Shown piece by piece: positions 26,601-41,600 of a stretch of DNA of 64,000 nt. Both the position numbers and the translations under genes were made by a program. How positions within the stretch are numbered: position 1 is the first letter of the stretch; each line of letters begins with the position of its first letter. The notes under the pieces were generated by a model. The model was not told the DNA's origin, made no database searches, and saw only the letters and a list, made by a program, of their open reading frames with translations. Origin of the DNA: Centropus unirufus (taxonomy: Eukaryota > Chordata > Aves > Cuculiformes > Centropidae); the NCBI GenBank assembly GCA_013397695.1, contig VYZI01000128.1:784478-848477 (forward strand), given 5' to 3'.

Positions 26601-29600
26601 AACAATTAAAATGAAAGTAGGTGTTTCTATGTTGGACTTTTAAAATATTTTCCCTTTCCCTGTTAAATAAAAAGGAGAGTGCTGGTAGTCAAAGTCACAC
26701 GACATGTGAAATGCATGTGGTCACTTACTCATAAGTTTGTTCACATACATCATACAAGCCATTCAGCAGAAATTACTGCTGCGTTAGCTCAACCCGAGGG
26801 TTACGTGTAGATCACTGCTGCTTGGTGGGTTTCACTGAACCAAGAACCCTGCTCTCACTCATCAGAGGGAGCCAGCACATACGAAGTTACCGGGCTTCCA
26901 GAACTACTGATAAGTTTCCTAAAATTTAAAAACTAGTGACCGGAATGACAGTTTAAAATCAACTGTGATAAACAGAGGAAGGAAACGCGGAACAGCCAAG
27001 TTGCAAAAAGCACTTGCTTCTGCACTCTCATCTGATATTTGCCTGGGTTCTGCTTTTGCCAGCTGCATTTCAGCAGCTCTGGAAGACCGTGGGGAGCATG
27101 CTGCTGTCTAAGCTGCGTATGCACAAGATTTGATTTAGCCATGCACTTTTTCTCCTCTTACCACACCACATTCTTTCCTCCCAAATGCCTACTAAAAACA
27201 TTTAACGGCATGGGAAAAAAAAAAAAAAGAGGGCTCAAACAGAAAGCAGGAAACATCTGGAGCCCCAACTCTCTATGTGCAACTGTATTAAAAGGACTTT
27301 TCTCTCCACAATTGCTGTGCACAATGGGCAATTTGTCCCGAGTTGTGAGATTGATGGGAGGAAATCTTACACCAGATTTCTTGTAGCTAGTTGACAGTAG
27401 AGGAACAGCCTTCAGGAAAAGCTCTGGCACACTCAAATCAGGTTAAGGCATAGTTCCAGCCCTTTAGTTTTGGTAATCCTAGAGGAAACATGGAACTGGA
27501 AAGCACGCAAAAAAAAACTGAGCCTGAGACTGAAATCAACCCAGGCAAACAGGACACAGCTGCAATGAAGAAATAGCCTAATTCAGCAAAAACCACTCCA
27601 ACCAGGACTGGAACCATGGGGCCACTCACTGAGCAAACAAATCGCCACCAGAAGCAAAAAATCACCCAGGTTGGGACTGAGAACAAGTTAGCTGGGGCTG
27701 AAAACCATACCAAGGGAAACTGAGATCTGTACACGTTTCAGGCTGTGGGAAACTACAATGCACATGGGTTTGATTCATAGTAGAGAATCCAGAATGCTCT
27801 TTCTCCCTGGTTGAAGTTCTTTTTCTCCTCAACCATGTGGATTTGTCTCAATGCAGCGTGTATGTCTGTTACTACTACTCCTCATTAGTTATGGAAAACT
27901 TTAAGGCATTTGAAGCTAGAATGGGCTGGCAAAAATAATTAAATATCACATTTTCTAGGAAGAGATTGGAAAGGAGATTAACATTACTAATTCAGGTAAG
28001 ATGAAGAACAGATGTGGCCATAGTTAGGGCAAAAAGTTCAGCTTCAATTCAACTGAACACACGAATCAACATTAAGTCCTTGAATTTGGGTTTGTCTTTC
28101 ACTGAGGATCTTACACCACTGTTAGTTCACTCCAGAAATATCCTGTTAAACAAGTGTTTTGTAATATTGTAACATTTTCATCTCATCAGTCCCGCTTAGT
28201 CTGCCTGACAAGCTAAATAGTCATTTTATCTTAAATATAAATACTTAAAAACATGGAAAGAAAGAATTTGAAATATACCACAAAAATCATATAACAACTA
28301 GAGTTTGTATTTAAAATATCTTTGAAATTTATTCTTCCTTAGTAACGGCTTTATTTAGGCTACACCTGTTTTCACATAAATGTATGCTTAATACAAGAAA
28401 AATGAGAAAAATCACATGGAAACATGAAAGATATTTGCAGTTGCCTAGTGTAGGGCTAAGAAAACTGATATCTGATTTACACGTGCATATGTGAATATAC
28501 ATACTTTTTCTCCCCTTTTGGTCTTTAAAAGTCTGCCTTCTGTAGCACGTATCTTATATTTTGCAAGTGTATAGAGACTGAGCTGCAATGAGATCAGAGG
28601 CAAACACTATTAAAGTTAGAAGGAAAAATTAATAGTTATCCTATGACTCCCGGAAACTACAAACAAACAAAAGCAAAACAAACTCACTGATAAAACAGAA
28701 GCCAGATTTTGTGTTTTGTTTCTTTTTTTCCTGCAGTACCCTGGGAACAGATTTTAGAAATGGGCATGATTTACTTGAATGTATATTCCCCGTGATAGAA
28801 GCACTAGCAAAATAATCCTTAGTGACTTTTCCTGTTGAACTGTCACATTTTTTGTGCTTACACAGCATCTGTACAACAAGGTGGCAAACAATAAGGGGCC
28901 TCCTGGGGAAAAAAATGGCAAAGGACACTTATGTGGAAATGGAGGAAAGTCATGGGTGAAGTGAATGACAAATGTTTCGTTAGCATTCTGAGAAATCAAT
29001 TTAGAAAATTCAATGTTCAAGAATTGTTTTATACAGTCAACTTATTTCACAGGTTCTTTCACAGATGTAGATTTGGAAAAGACCACAGCTGGGGGAGAAG
29101 AAAAACAGGATTAAAAGCAAAACATCTGGAAGGGAGAACAAATTTTGGGGTCAAGGTTTTGCTCCCTCTGATCTCTTTTCTACTCACATCCTTCTAAAGG
29201 GTAGACGAGTTAAGCAACAAGTTAGAAGAGAATTGAACTTTACATTTATAAAAAAAAATGAGGGGCATATAACAATAGTGAAAATAAAAGACCCTTTCAC
29301 TTCAGTTTTACATCAACTCTTACTTGTGAATACATTGGTTTCAACTGTAACCTCTCCTAGAATAACATTGTCGTAGTATTTAATTCTTGTAGAAACAACA
29401 ACAATCGTCATTTGTTAAAACACAATATTAGGGATACCTAATTAGCATTATACAGCAGCAATCGTTGTCAACATCTCCTTTTCATTAAGCTTTTTTAAAT
29501 ATTTGGTAGGTACAGAAATATTCTGTGATGGATAAATCCTGAAAATGTAGTCGCTTAACTTATTCTCTAAGTCTGAATGCTTATCAGAAAATTTGCAAAC

Positions 29601-32600
29601 TACTTGAAGAGGAAACACCAACTAAAATCTACACAAGAGATTATACAAGTGTAATTGTGCATTGACTCAGTAGCTGGAGTAGCTGCCACTAGCCTTTCTG
29701 CATTGCAAAATATATTTTTGTATTTATGATATATTTAAAATCCAGAAGCATACATTTTGCAACACTTGACCTTTGCTTGATCTTATCTTACAATTCATCT
29801 GGTTAACAGAAAGTCAGTTTTAGGGATCCCATCCAACACTTACTCCCATTTAAAATCTCCACAACTGCAATGGAAGACAGTTGTTTAATGTTTTGCATAA
29901 ATTTTGATTAAAAAAAAGGCAAGGGAACAGAAATACTCCAGTGGCTTGTGACCAAAAGCAAACAAATTTGCACCACAGGTAAAGAACAAACAGACATGAG
30001 AAACAAAGTGTGAAGTCCTTGTTGTTTCTGCCTTACAAATAGGCTCATGTTTTTCTCTGTGAAGTTTGCTGCTTTTGGGAAAAGAAGTTCAAGTATCCCA
30101 ATTCACACATCGAGTTGTGCCAAAAGACAGGAAGGAGGAGGGGAAGACAGGAAGACAGAAATCTGCTTATTAGGAAAACAAAATGTTGCAAGGGAGAATT
30201 TTGCTTTGAAACAGTCATGGAAAAACACCAAGACCTTCAGCATTTAAATTAAACCATTTGCTTTAAAGGCAGAAATTATTTTTTTTTTAAAAAGAGACTG
30301 CAAGAAACAAGTGAAAACAGTAAGAATGATGCTGCCCCTGGGGTAAGTGGTAGCGCATGAAGCAAATATTCTGCGGACCGCACTGAAAGACATCTTCTGC
30401 AGGTGAATATGGAAGATTTTAACCTTCCAGCTAACTTTCCACTTCTTTGCTCTAGCACAAGCAAGGGCTAAAAGCATGGTTATGATCTTCAAAAGTGGTT
30501 AGGAAGACATCTGTGGTGTCATATGCCTGATTTTCTCAACGCAATTATGTGGGAGTAGGAAATGCTTCTGCTTGAATACCAAGTCCTACTCATTCTTTTA
30601 TCTGCAAAGCTTTTGGTATTGAGTGCTGCCTAAGAGTCAATCAGAGACCGAGCACAGACCCAAGAGAGAGACCCAAGACCCCCCACTGTATCTGGAGAGA
30701 CAGCAACTTCGGGCTCTTTAAGGACTAACAAAGAAAGCTCAAGTTGGTGTGAAGGTAGACATTTTTATTTAGAAAAAAAACAAAAACCCAATATGACACA
30801 CATCTAAATGACTCAAAATGACTAGAGGTGGTTGTCAAAACAGTCTGTAAACCAAAATCCTAACTGAAGACATTTCCTGGGAATCAACTAGGATGTACGC
30901 AACCACGTATTTCAGATAGTCCTGCTCTTTCACTCCATCAAAACAGATCTTGAGCTTCACACTGCTCCTGGCCTCCACACCAGCGTTGTATAAACCAGCG
31001 TGCAGGAGCAAATGGTGCATGTGCTGGGAGAAGGATCTAGCCACAACTCACATAAATAGCAATCTTTTCTGTGTTTCTCAGCATACACAAAATCCTAAAG
31101 CCATTGATAGATGCTACTCTATTAATCTATCTATCCTTTTTCTGACCAGGCATATATAAAATTATTGCTTAGTTTGCTCATTATAGGGAGCATGGAGGGG
31201 TGGTAAAGAGGACACTTTGCTGAACTGGATTTCTCAGGAATATCCAGTAATTCGGTTATCTGCAAGTAACATGGCTTTTTTTTAAGTCATATGCATTAAG
31301 TCATACATCTAAGAAGAGTAAATAAGCATAAACATACAAAACTTATTGTCTTGGAAAATCATGACACTGGATGGGACTCGAATGCTTGGAGGAGAAATAA
31401 CTAGCTGTTAAGTGCTGCTGCACTGGTGGGACCAAAGGGGACAAATATAACTGATTGATACCAGCAAAATACCATGTCCAGACTACAAGGATGGTCCTGG
31501 TAACAGCAAGACAGTTTTAAAAGCAGGGAGGAACTGAGTCTCATAAGAACTATATGAAACACTTATATCCTAGGAGTGCAACCTGTCTATCCCAACCAAA
31601 ATGGGTTAAAGGGGCAACTTTACCCATCCTGTGAACACTGGCCAGGAAACAGAATACAGTAAAAAGTATTTCAGTCTCAAAGTTATGAGGATATACAACG
31701 ACTCAGACTCAAAACAGATAATTTTAAGTGAAAATAAAGCATGTTTTGTCAGGTTGTTTGTTTCTTAAACACTTGGAATAGGCATCCCTCGATATTTAAA
31801 AAAAAAGTAGTTATTCCGGACATAGATGGTTTTCTAAACCCATGCTCTATTTCAACATAGACTTAGTTCCTATTAACCTGAACCGCTCTGCTATGTGAAA
31901 AGTACATAATACAGGCAAACTCCTTATAAACAGAAGACTTAAGAGAAGTCTTAACCTCCTGGATAGTGAGAAAATCTTCCCTTTCAAAAGAAATATTGCG
32001 GTCTTTTAGCAGATGTGCCCAGGCCACGGTATTGGCAGCCAGACTCTGTCTGCATCAGATGAGGAAAACAGTCAACAGAAAAATTTCTTCCCTTTCCCCG
32101 CTGATTTCAGAAGGGAATCAAGTAATGGCTTCAATGAACATTTTTCTAAGGTAGAGCTGTGTGTGCCATAATAGAGCTGTAAAGCACGGGGAAATGCTGA
32201 TCGTAAGTGACATCTCAAAAATATATTTTAAAGGATGCATCTGAAAATTCCCAGGGCGAGTCTGACTGTGCCCTTCTGCAGCCCAGCCGATACAAAACTG
32301 ACCGTATGCTACTGCTGGGCTGCTGTAAAATTGCCAAGAATGGTTCTTGCCAGAAATTCCCCCTTATTTCAAAACTTAGGGGAACTTAAAGGGAAGGATT
32401 AGATTTAGATCCAGACGGCAGTCCAAACTGAGCAGGGAACAACGTGGAACCAAAAAAGCTGACTGGTACTTGGACAGTTGTGTTACAGGGCAGTCTGTTC
32501 CACACTGCAGGGCATCTCTGGCCAGGGCAAAATGCTTCTGCCATGTCTTCTTTTCCTCTGTACTTAAATATATCCAAAGATAAAGTGGCTATTGTTTTTA

Positions 32601-35600
32601 AATACATTATTTCTATGAGAAGCTCCAAAGACTATGTGTCCAAAAAGTATGTTATTTAAAAGATATAAGTCTTCAAAATTAATTATGACGTCACAAATAC
32701 ACTAATGCTGAAGACAAAAGGCCTTACCCACCTTGCCTTGTACTATATCAGAAAGTGCAATCTGGAGTGGAAGTGATCTTTCTTGTATCAAAATACACTG
32801 ATGAATCAGAGGCACAGATGGCTTTACTATATTAAAAAAAATAAATGAAACAAGTGATAATAATCTAAGCACAACAGGTTTGGATTTGCTCTGGTGCCAC
32901 TTTAGAAAATTATCTTCTCTGGTTTCTACTACAAATACATAAAGGATAACAGGACTGATCCTAACTGTTCTTTTCCAGTTATAAAACTAGGGCTAGCTAA
33001 AAGAAGGTTAAGGGAAGAGTTGAAAGAAAAACCTAGGAAAGAGACAACATGGGCAGAAAAGAACCTAGAAGAATGGCTGGCAGGTAGATGGCATGGTCTG
33101 AGCAGCTGCTGTGGTGAAACCCAGCCAAGAAGGGAGCTGGAGCGCGGCCAGAGCAGTGTGCTGCCAGGATATCAAGGAACGGGGGCTCTGAAGCAGCGGA
33201 CCTGAGGCTAAAGTCAAATGAACTTGCTCAAAGTTGCATGGAGGGCTGCCACTCTGTGAGCAGAGGGTTTTCAGTCTTCTGGAAGCAATGAAACTGTTTG
33301 ATCTTTGGGATCAAACCAGACCATGTTACTGACAGCTCACTGAAGCAACTCATTAGAGCCACTGGCTGTGCTGTTTCTGAGCAACTAAAGCTCATGTTTT
33401 GCAAGCTGATGCTGACCGTTTTATACAGATAAATTAGAATTTAGAGATATGGACAATATCTTGTTATATTTTTTGAAATCCAGCTGTTTCACAGCAAGAT
33501 GATTCTGTATAGCTGGCTAATTGTCAGTAGGAACCTCCTGGGTTTCTCTGGACTTTGACAACTATATTTTCCCATGGAATATTACCGCCCTTTTTCTTTC
33601 ACAAGAATCCTTAAGAATGATGGTATGGAAAAAATATAGCCTGAAATGATTGGTCCTAGAGTTGTTTAAGGCAATGAAGACCTATGAAGTCTCTACCTGT
33701 AGGACTACTTGCAGCAGATGTTCCCTAGCACTATACTTAAAATTAAATATTTTGATGGCTTGTAACTGAATAAAGGATGTAATAGTTAAAGAGTTGGCTT
33801 CCTTACTGGGCACTTGGCCAACCCTTAGGAAAGGGGTCATGGGTTCCCACTAAAGCACAGCACATCTCCCGAGACTAGATGTCTATCAATCATGAGCTCA
33901 TTAGTTTTATGTTCCAGTTCTCAGAAAAGTATTTTCATTTTCTTGCTCATTGTCTATCCATTGACTACATCAGAACAAAATCTCATTGTTTTACCTGCTA
34001 ATAATTAGAATCTTGGATTTAAAAGTAACCTTGTGTTTCAACTAGAGTTTCGATTTAGCTTCCTTTCCGAAGTAGAGGAAGAAATAAAAATAAGAAGACA
34101 GCAGAACAAAGAACCAAAGAAAAAACATGCACTGAAGTTCATTCAGTGAATGGAAGAGCATTACTTCCTCAAAAATCAGCATCTGTTTTCCAAGTAAAAA
34201 CCTTTATTACAGTTGCTATCTGCCCTTTCCTTTCTTCTACAAGATTCTAAACGATCGACTGTAAATATGAAACTCATCAGCTTTACTTTTAATCATTTTC
34301 TTTTTCTCCTTCAAATGAAACAAATTCATTCAAGCTACCTGGTATTGCTTCCTGAGTGCGATGTACTTGGGAAGTGAATTTGTTCTGCAAGTCAGCAAGC
34401 AAAACGCTCCCTAAGTGAGAATTGTTTCCTGGAATGTTTGGGCTGATAAACAACTTGAATGTATTTGAACACATTTCCTATGCTAAATGATGTATTGGTC
34501 TCCAGGAAAAAATGGGGGAGAGGGGAAGGAAGGAACACCCTCGTCATGATAAAGGAAACAAGGTTTTTTTATTGTTACAATTTGTAAATAATATAAAAGT
34601 GTGCAAGAACTATCTTCAGTATCTCAAATACCCTGTATACTTTTTGGCCAGATTCTTCACTGCCCCAGTCTTGTCTACGCTTCGGGCTTTTGAAGTATTA
34701 GGTTTTTGGTTCAGGTTAGTAGGGACTCCAAGGACTGATTAGATTTTGGAATAGAAAGGAATGGTGAAGTAGTGGCACAAGAACAAAACTACTTTACCAT
34801 TTCCTAATCAGCAGCAGTTGATTGCGTGGCCAAAATGTAGTGCTGCACCTTGGTTTGGGCTTAGACTGAGTATTTATATCAAATCATTAAGGCATAAGCT
34901 GCAAGATTATAAATACAGATTATAAAGATCTGTCAGGGCAGGTGTAAGTCAGCCCTTCCATAGCAGTTTTGCAGCAATTTCCCTGCTATTTCCCCAAAAG
35001 GGGCTGGAAGAAACGCTGTATTACAATCAAGGTTGTGTTACAATGTCAGGGACGTAGCCTCTGGTACTGGGATCGATCCCAGGAAACAGCACCCAGTCTC
35101 CCATCCCAGCAGGACCACATTTCCATATAGCCAGGCATGTCCTACCTGTGCCAAGTTACATCCAAACAGAGAATTCAGCACACATTTTCAGTCACTTCGC
35201 TTCAGAATAAAGGCAGTTCTTATCTATCCTTTACTCTAACCCTAGCCTTAGGACTCTTGTTGTCTCTAAAAATTAAGTTTGCATCAAGACCCCAAAATAT
35301 GAGCTGTTCTACAGAGAAAAAAGTGGCTCCTGACCTCAAAGCGAGCAGAAAGCACATGCCAAAAATGCCAGAGGGCACATCGTAATTCTATGCTTTTATT
35401 CCTAGCACCTACAAAGAAGTCCATGAAAACATCATAAGTTAGGTCAAAACGAGATGTCAAGGGAAGAATAATAATGGTCGTAAGCGGGAAGCTATGAAAA
35501 TAGTGTTTTCACCTCTCTAGTTGAAGCTGCTTGAAGGATAAGATCAGACTCAGTCATTCACAAGGTATCACTACACCAAAGCTTAGATCCCATACAGCAA

Positions 35601-38600
35601 GAAAAAAGTAAACAAATTGTGTTTACTTTCTTGCAGAATATGGGCCTATGCAACATTAATTATCAGATTACAAAAAAAGGACTCTGCTATTAGGAGCTGT
35701 TCCTTAAGCCCGTGTTTGTCCTGAGGTTTCCCAGCTGTGGGTGCAAAGTATTCCTGGGACAATTTTAGTCAGAGCAAAATTCTTAGAATACTAGGCCCCA
35801 GTCTCCATTTCTTAACATTAATGAAAAATTCAATTTTAACAATGCTTTGAGTCTTTGAAGTTATCCTACAAATATGGCATGAAAGTAAAATATAGCTGCG
35901 TGCTGCTTTCCCTAATCAGTGTTTTCAGGAAACTTAAATATCAGGGATTCTTATTCCTGTGTTTACCTGGAAATGGTTCTTTGAACTTTTTCTTTCGCTT
36001 CTTAAGCTTATGTCTGGTCGTCAACAGAAAGCATCTCATGCCAGGAGCAGACCTAGGGTTAGCCTCATTCTCTGCAAATCTTCAGTTTGTGAACACAGTC
36101 CATAAAAAAATTAGTTTGGAAACAAACTGGAAAATGAGGAACTAGATTTTTAAAATGTTTGTATCTACATTTTTAATCCTGCCATGTACAGAATTACATC
36201 TCATAATACCCAAAAATAAAATAGTAAAGAACAAAGTCGAGAAAAATTGAGACTACCTACTGATTTTTAAACTCATTGGAAACTACTTTTATGGAAACCT
36301 ATTTTTAAGATGAGACACATATATCCTGCAGCAGAAGCCCTCTCAGTGAGACACAAAACATCCTCAAGATTAATCCCTCAGGAAATAACATTCACATTTG
36401 AGAACGCTTATTAATGTCTTCTCCTTAGTCACACCAGTTGCAATAAAAAACTCTTCCTGCACTAGTGTTAACTAATAAACACTGCTTTCTTCTGCAATTT
36501 CATTTTATGTTATCTAGATGTAAGAAACAGCATGAAGTTGAGATCATAATAAATAATATTAAAAGTAAATTACAACATGCCGGGGAGTAGAGATTCCTTC
36601 ACACAAACAAATAATCAGAAAACGCTGCTTAAAATTCTCACATGGGATTTAATCTGAATTATCTCTGCAAATCCATTTCTGAGAGTTAGTATTTCAAAAA
36701 TGAAATAAGTCTCATTAGTATTTACTCCTATAAAAGCAGGCTCAGTGAAAATGTTCCAGCTCGTGATACAGCCAACATTTCATTGCAGTGAGAAGGATGA
36801 TCACACACATTCAAGGACAAATCTCATGAAACTCATGTTTGACAGGAAATTGTACAGGAAGCTAATTCAGAGAGATCAAAATGAGGGTAGTATGTTCCCA
36901 GGACCTAGGGCAAGGCAGAAATCTTGCAGCTGAATTTTGTACATATGGTAATTTGATCAGAGGGGATATAGCAGAGGAGGGAAAGAAATAGTTGACTGAA
37001 AATTTAGAAAAGAGAAAAATAAGCATGGGAAAGAGAATTTCAGTATCTCTGTATAAAGCCAGATCACAGACCCCCCAAATAAATGAAAAATACTTGATAG
37101 TAATAGGGTCAGAAATCGCATAACTTGGGATACGTACATCAGGCACCACTCCCTGAAACTGTAGGATGTGAGCTTAGTATGCACGTGCTTTCATTTATCT
37201 TCTAGGCAGTGTACTAAACGCACCCCTGCTGTAACACTGCAAACTATATTAAAAAAAATAAAGCTAAACACAGTGGGAAGGAAAGAGCAGATCTGAAAGA
37301 AACTCTGCACTTCGAAGTCCACCTCATTTTTGCGTCCTGCATCAGATGATTATAAAATGCCTGTATCTTTCCTGTATGTATTAGAAACAGGGAATGTGAC
37401 TTTTTGCTAGATCTTCTGTATTTCCAGAAGATGAATAGAGAGGAATTTCATAAGCCTGCAGGAAATGTATGTGGGCTGCAGCCTGCAGATCCCACAGCCA
37501 CTGTACACATCCTTTCAGACAGCCATCTGGTGATTTGTGGTAGAATTAACTTTGACCATAAATCAAAACTGTTTATTAACATGAAGCACAGTGTTCGAGT
37601 AATCCAAGTAAGAGCAGAGAGCAAAGCATTAATTTGAGCTATAACACTGGGAAAATACACAATTTAGACCATATCCTTCTTGAAGACTAAAAGAATACAA
37701 TCTAGTATTTCATTTCCTGGTTTATATCAAGCCCACACCATCTTAATTTTATTTTTTCACCAACTAAAAAGTATAGTGGCTAAATCATAATCAGTTTTAA
37801 TGACTTCTTTATTATTAATAAAGACACAACTCTGCTAATACCACCACTGTGAGAACTGGAGTAGTCTGAATTTACACTCACTCCTTTCAGGAGCCAGAGA
37901 ATTAAACACTGTTTCTATTCTTCTCAATATAAATATATTTAGAGGCATTTTGGATTTCTTTGGGGAGAATCCCAGTAGCCCAAGAGGAAAGGGGAGGAAC
38001 AATGAATAGCAAGACATAGAAGTTCATGTTTCCCACACAGCTATAGGATTCCCCTGGGTTTTACACAACCCAGGCCAAATTCTGCACTCAGTTACATTTA
38101 AAATACGTGACAGATTTCTGGAGAGTTGTGAACATAGGAGTGAAATTTGGCACCTTGGTTTTATTACAGGAATAATAAGAGAAAGGTCATCTCAAAAACC
38201 AACTTAAAAGTCGTATTATTCTAAAACAAAATAACTACAAGTGGCAGGGTAATATAACTGAACTATAGTTTACGTAATTCTTCAAAGAGATTTTTTTAAA
38301 AATTCTGATCTAAACCTCATGGGTTTGTAAAACCGAATTACTGAGTTCTGAATTTAAAATCAAAGCAAGTCAGAAATCTGAAAGACAAAACAGAAGTGGA
38401 TACTATAGCTTAAAAAAAATCCCCAAGGTCATGAATCTATAATGAATAAACCAGAAGTCCGGTGCACACTTGTAGGCTCACACGCATAAAACTCTACTCA
38501 ACAATGACCACACAAAGCTCCATCACTGAGGCTGAAGGGTGTCCCAGATCTCAGCAGGGTGTTCGAACGGGCAGACCCTGATAAGGCAAAAAATGTGAGA

Positions 38601-41600
38601 AGAGGCAGGCTGAAATCACCTTCTTCCACTCAAGGTCATTCCCTGGTTACTGCATTCCTGTGAAATAGGTGATACTTCTCCCTCCTGATGATGGGACTAT
38701 ATTGTGGTCAGACCCTTTGCCCAACTTATCCTAATTTTTTCTAATGTTATTGAAGTGATTTGGCTGAAAACGTGACAAAGACTTCTGTGCATATTTTGTG
38801 TTTACTCTTCTTGTGTTTCCGGTGTAAGTGAGTGAAATAAGAAAATCTCCTTCAGTCTCATCTGAAAATGAACAGCCATCCTTCTCCCCACTGCGAGCAG
38901 CAGTACGCGATTCCCCTGGGATCTGCCAGCATTACAAGATGAACTGTAGATGAATACTCATTAAAGTACTCTTTAATTTAGACTATTTTAAAATGTTTAA
39001 GTGGTCTTCATCCATACTGACCAGCTTCTAGGAAATGAGAAAAGGCTGAAGGAAAGGAGAAATAACGTTTCTAAGGAGGAAGATTTCAATATATCTAATA
39101 CACATCTGCATTTGCTTTTTTCTGTTTCATTCTGAGGCTCTATTTCCTGGTCATTAATACTAATAAGGGTTCATGATCATATTCAGTCTGAATTGACCTG
39201 ACCTTAGTAACAGGCATGGACCAGAACCTGCGCAAGAGTCTACATAATGGATACAACAGGGGCATGAGACACAGCAAATGTGTCAGCTTTGTCACAGTCC
39301 TGAGATAATCCATCAGGCTCCTCATGCCTTATGGCTCCCATAAAACTACCTTGATGCCACAAAGCAAAGACACAAATCTGGGAAACCAAAAGGAGTCCTC
39401 CCACTTTAGTTACTGCTTCTCTTCCTTCGCCGATATGGGAAATCTGGGGGGTTCCTGCCAGCAGAGCACCATGGCAACAGTGCCAAGGAGTGACCTGACA
39501 ACAAGCCATAGCAGCAAGCACTGCTCTTACAAGTTTATAAAGCTGAAAGCAGTTTACTTGAAAGCCCATATCCTGGATCACTGCCATGGTTCAATTCCAC
39601 ACGTGCTCAAATTACGCACTGGGGTTTTGACCAAGAAACCACAGTACAGCCCCCATCCTGCTCTTTTATTGGGAACTCCCAAACGTTCCTACAGAAACAG
39701 AGGCCTGGTTTCTCTTTCAGTGTCTTTGGTTATAAAGGCAGCATAGAATCAATAGGAAAGTTCTTCCTACTAGCCCAGAACACCAATCTTCCCTATTTTC
39801 CTGAGGCACCAAAAGCACCCACTTAAGCAGAGTCAGGAACCTTGATCCATATCTTTGATTAAATATTTGTGGACCATTGGCTTTCCTCTTTCCTGTGCTC
39901 TTCTCCATGTCCTGTACCACCCCTGTAACCAAGGGCAAGAACATGCTAGTCACATTGCTTCCATGGCCTCTATTTTTACAAAGCAGCCAAATAACTTCTC
40001 TACATGGGGAGCAGCTGCAGTGTGACTCACTAGGGGTTAATCACAGCACATCATTGCAGCACCAACTACTACGTGAGCATCCCCAAGTTCAACTGACCTT
40101 TCCAGTAACCACTCTTCTGTTTAGTCACACACTTATCGCCCTCCCCACATGGCACCTCTTTCAAAACTGCACAATTCCATCCTTCATACTTGGGCAAAAG
40201 CAGGCCCAAGCATCTCTGCCCATTTTTCCACCCAGATTTTCTAATGAATTGTCAGTATTCATATTTCTAGGAAGGTTTGAACCCAACTCTTCAGAGAAAA
40301 TAGCAAGTATTTTAACATGGTAAGAAAAGGAATGGCAGTTGGGAAATGCTGCTTAAAAAGTGATTTAATTTACACTGATACTATTTAACTTTTTCATTAA
40401 ATTCACAAAGAGTTGCATGGAAGAGAAAAATCCATCTGAATCTACTTTGGAAGGTAAGCAAAGTCTTTCCACTCTAGTGATTTGCTTACAACATACGAGC
40501 TTCCTGAAATGCAAAAAACTGGGCTTGGTTCTGGACACTGCTCTCCATGAGAACATCAAGACTAAATCAGTTAAGTCTCATGAATCACTGACTCTTGGAA
40601 GCCTTTGCCCCATATCCATCAGAAAAGGAGATGACAGAAACCCATTTTTAGGAATATGCTAGTAGGTATGACGATGTTTGTGTTGGCAAAGTAATAATAA
40701 AGTAATACTGTTTAGAAACCGGCACTGATCATTCCAGTAAAACACAGTCAATTTTTAATCCATCCTGAATACAGTTGCCTGAAAAACATCTCTTTGAAAT
40801 TGTTGTTTTGAGACTAACATAGCCACAAGGAACTAATTATTCATTCACCCTGATCTACTTTTCCTGAAAGAGAAATTACTCTTTCTAAATGGATACTCAG
40901 GATTCTGAGTTTCTTTTAAAGCATAAGGGTAGAGAAAAAGACATCAGACTGGAAAACAAGAAATTCAGTTACAGAACTTCAGTTAATGATAGAGGACTTT
41001 TGGTTTATAAATTCCGACATTTCTCAATAATTCCTTTATACTATTGCTTAACAGTTAACGTTATCTTGTATTACAGTAGTGTTAAACTGAAGTTATATAA
41101 ACATCATCTGAATGTTGTGAAACAATTTTTCTTCATCAAAAGTGTAGAGATCAAGTTACTATGAGTAACAGGAAGTTTAAACCAGGTTTGCCTGGGCACT
41201 TAAATAAGATTTTAACCACCAGCATGGGCTAATACTACCAGTTAACTAGAAGTCTGGCATTGCTCTTACATGTTGAGGATTCAGTGAACGCCTTCTCAAT
41301 GAAAGCAGTTAGAAAGATGCATGATATCGTCCTTTATCTAGATGGTACAGAGGTTGCAGTAGTGATGACTTGGTCCCATTAGTGCAGTAGAGGAAAACTT
41401 ACATTAAAAAAAAAAAATAATGCTTGAGCTAGGCCTGGTCAGAAAATGTTGATAAATTTTTTATTCACCGGAAAAATACCAATTAAAAAAAGTATTTCAA
41501 AGTATACCAATTTCAGGTAGGAACTGTTTTTACAAGAACATTCAAAGAAGTTGCTCCAGACTCTGCTGAATAATTTTCTAGCTTGAACTTTTGTAAGAGT

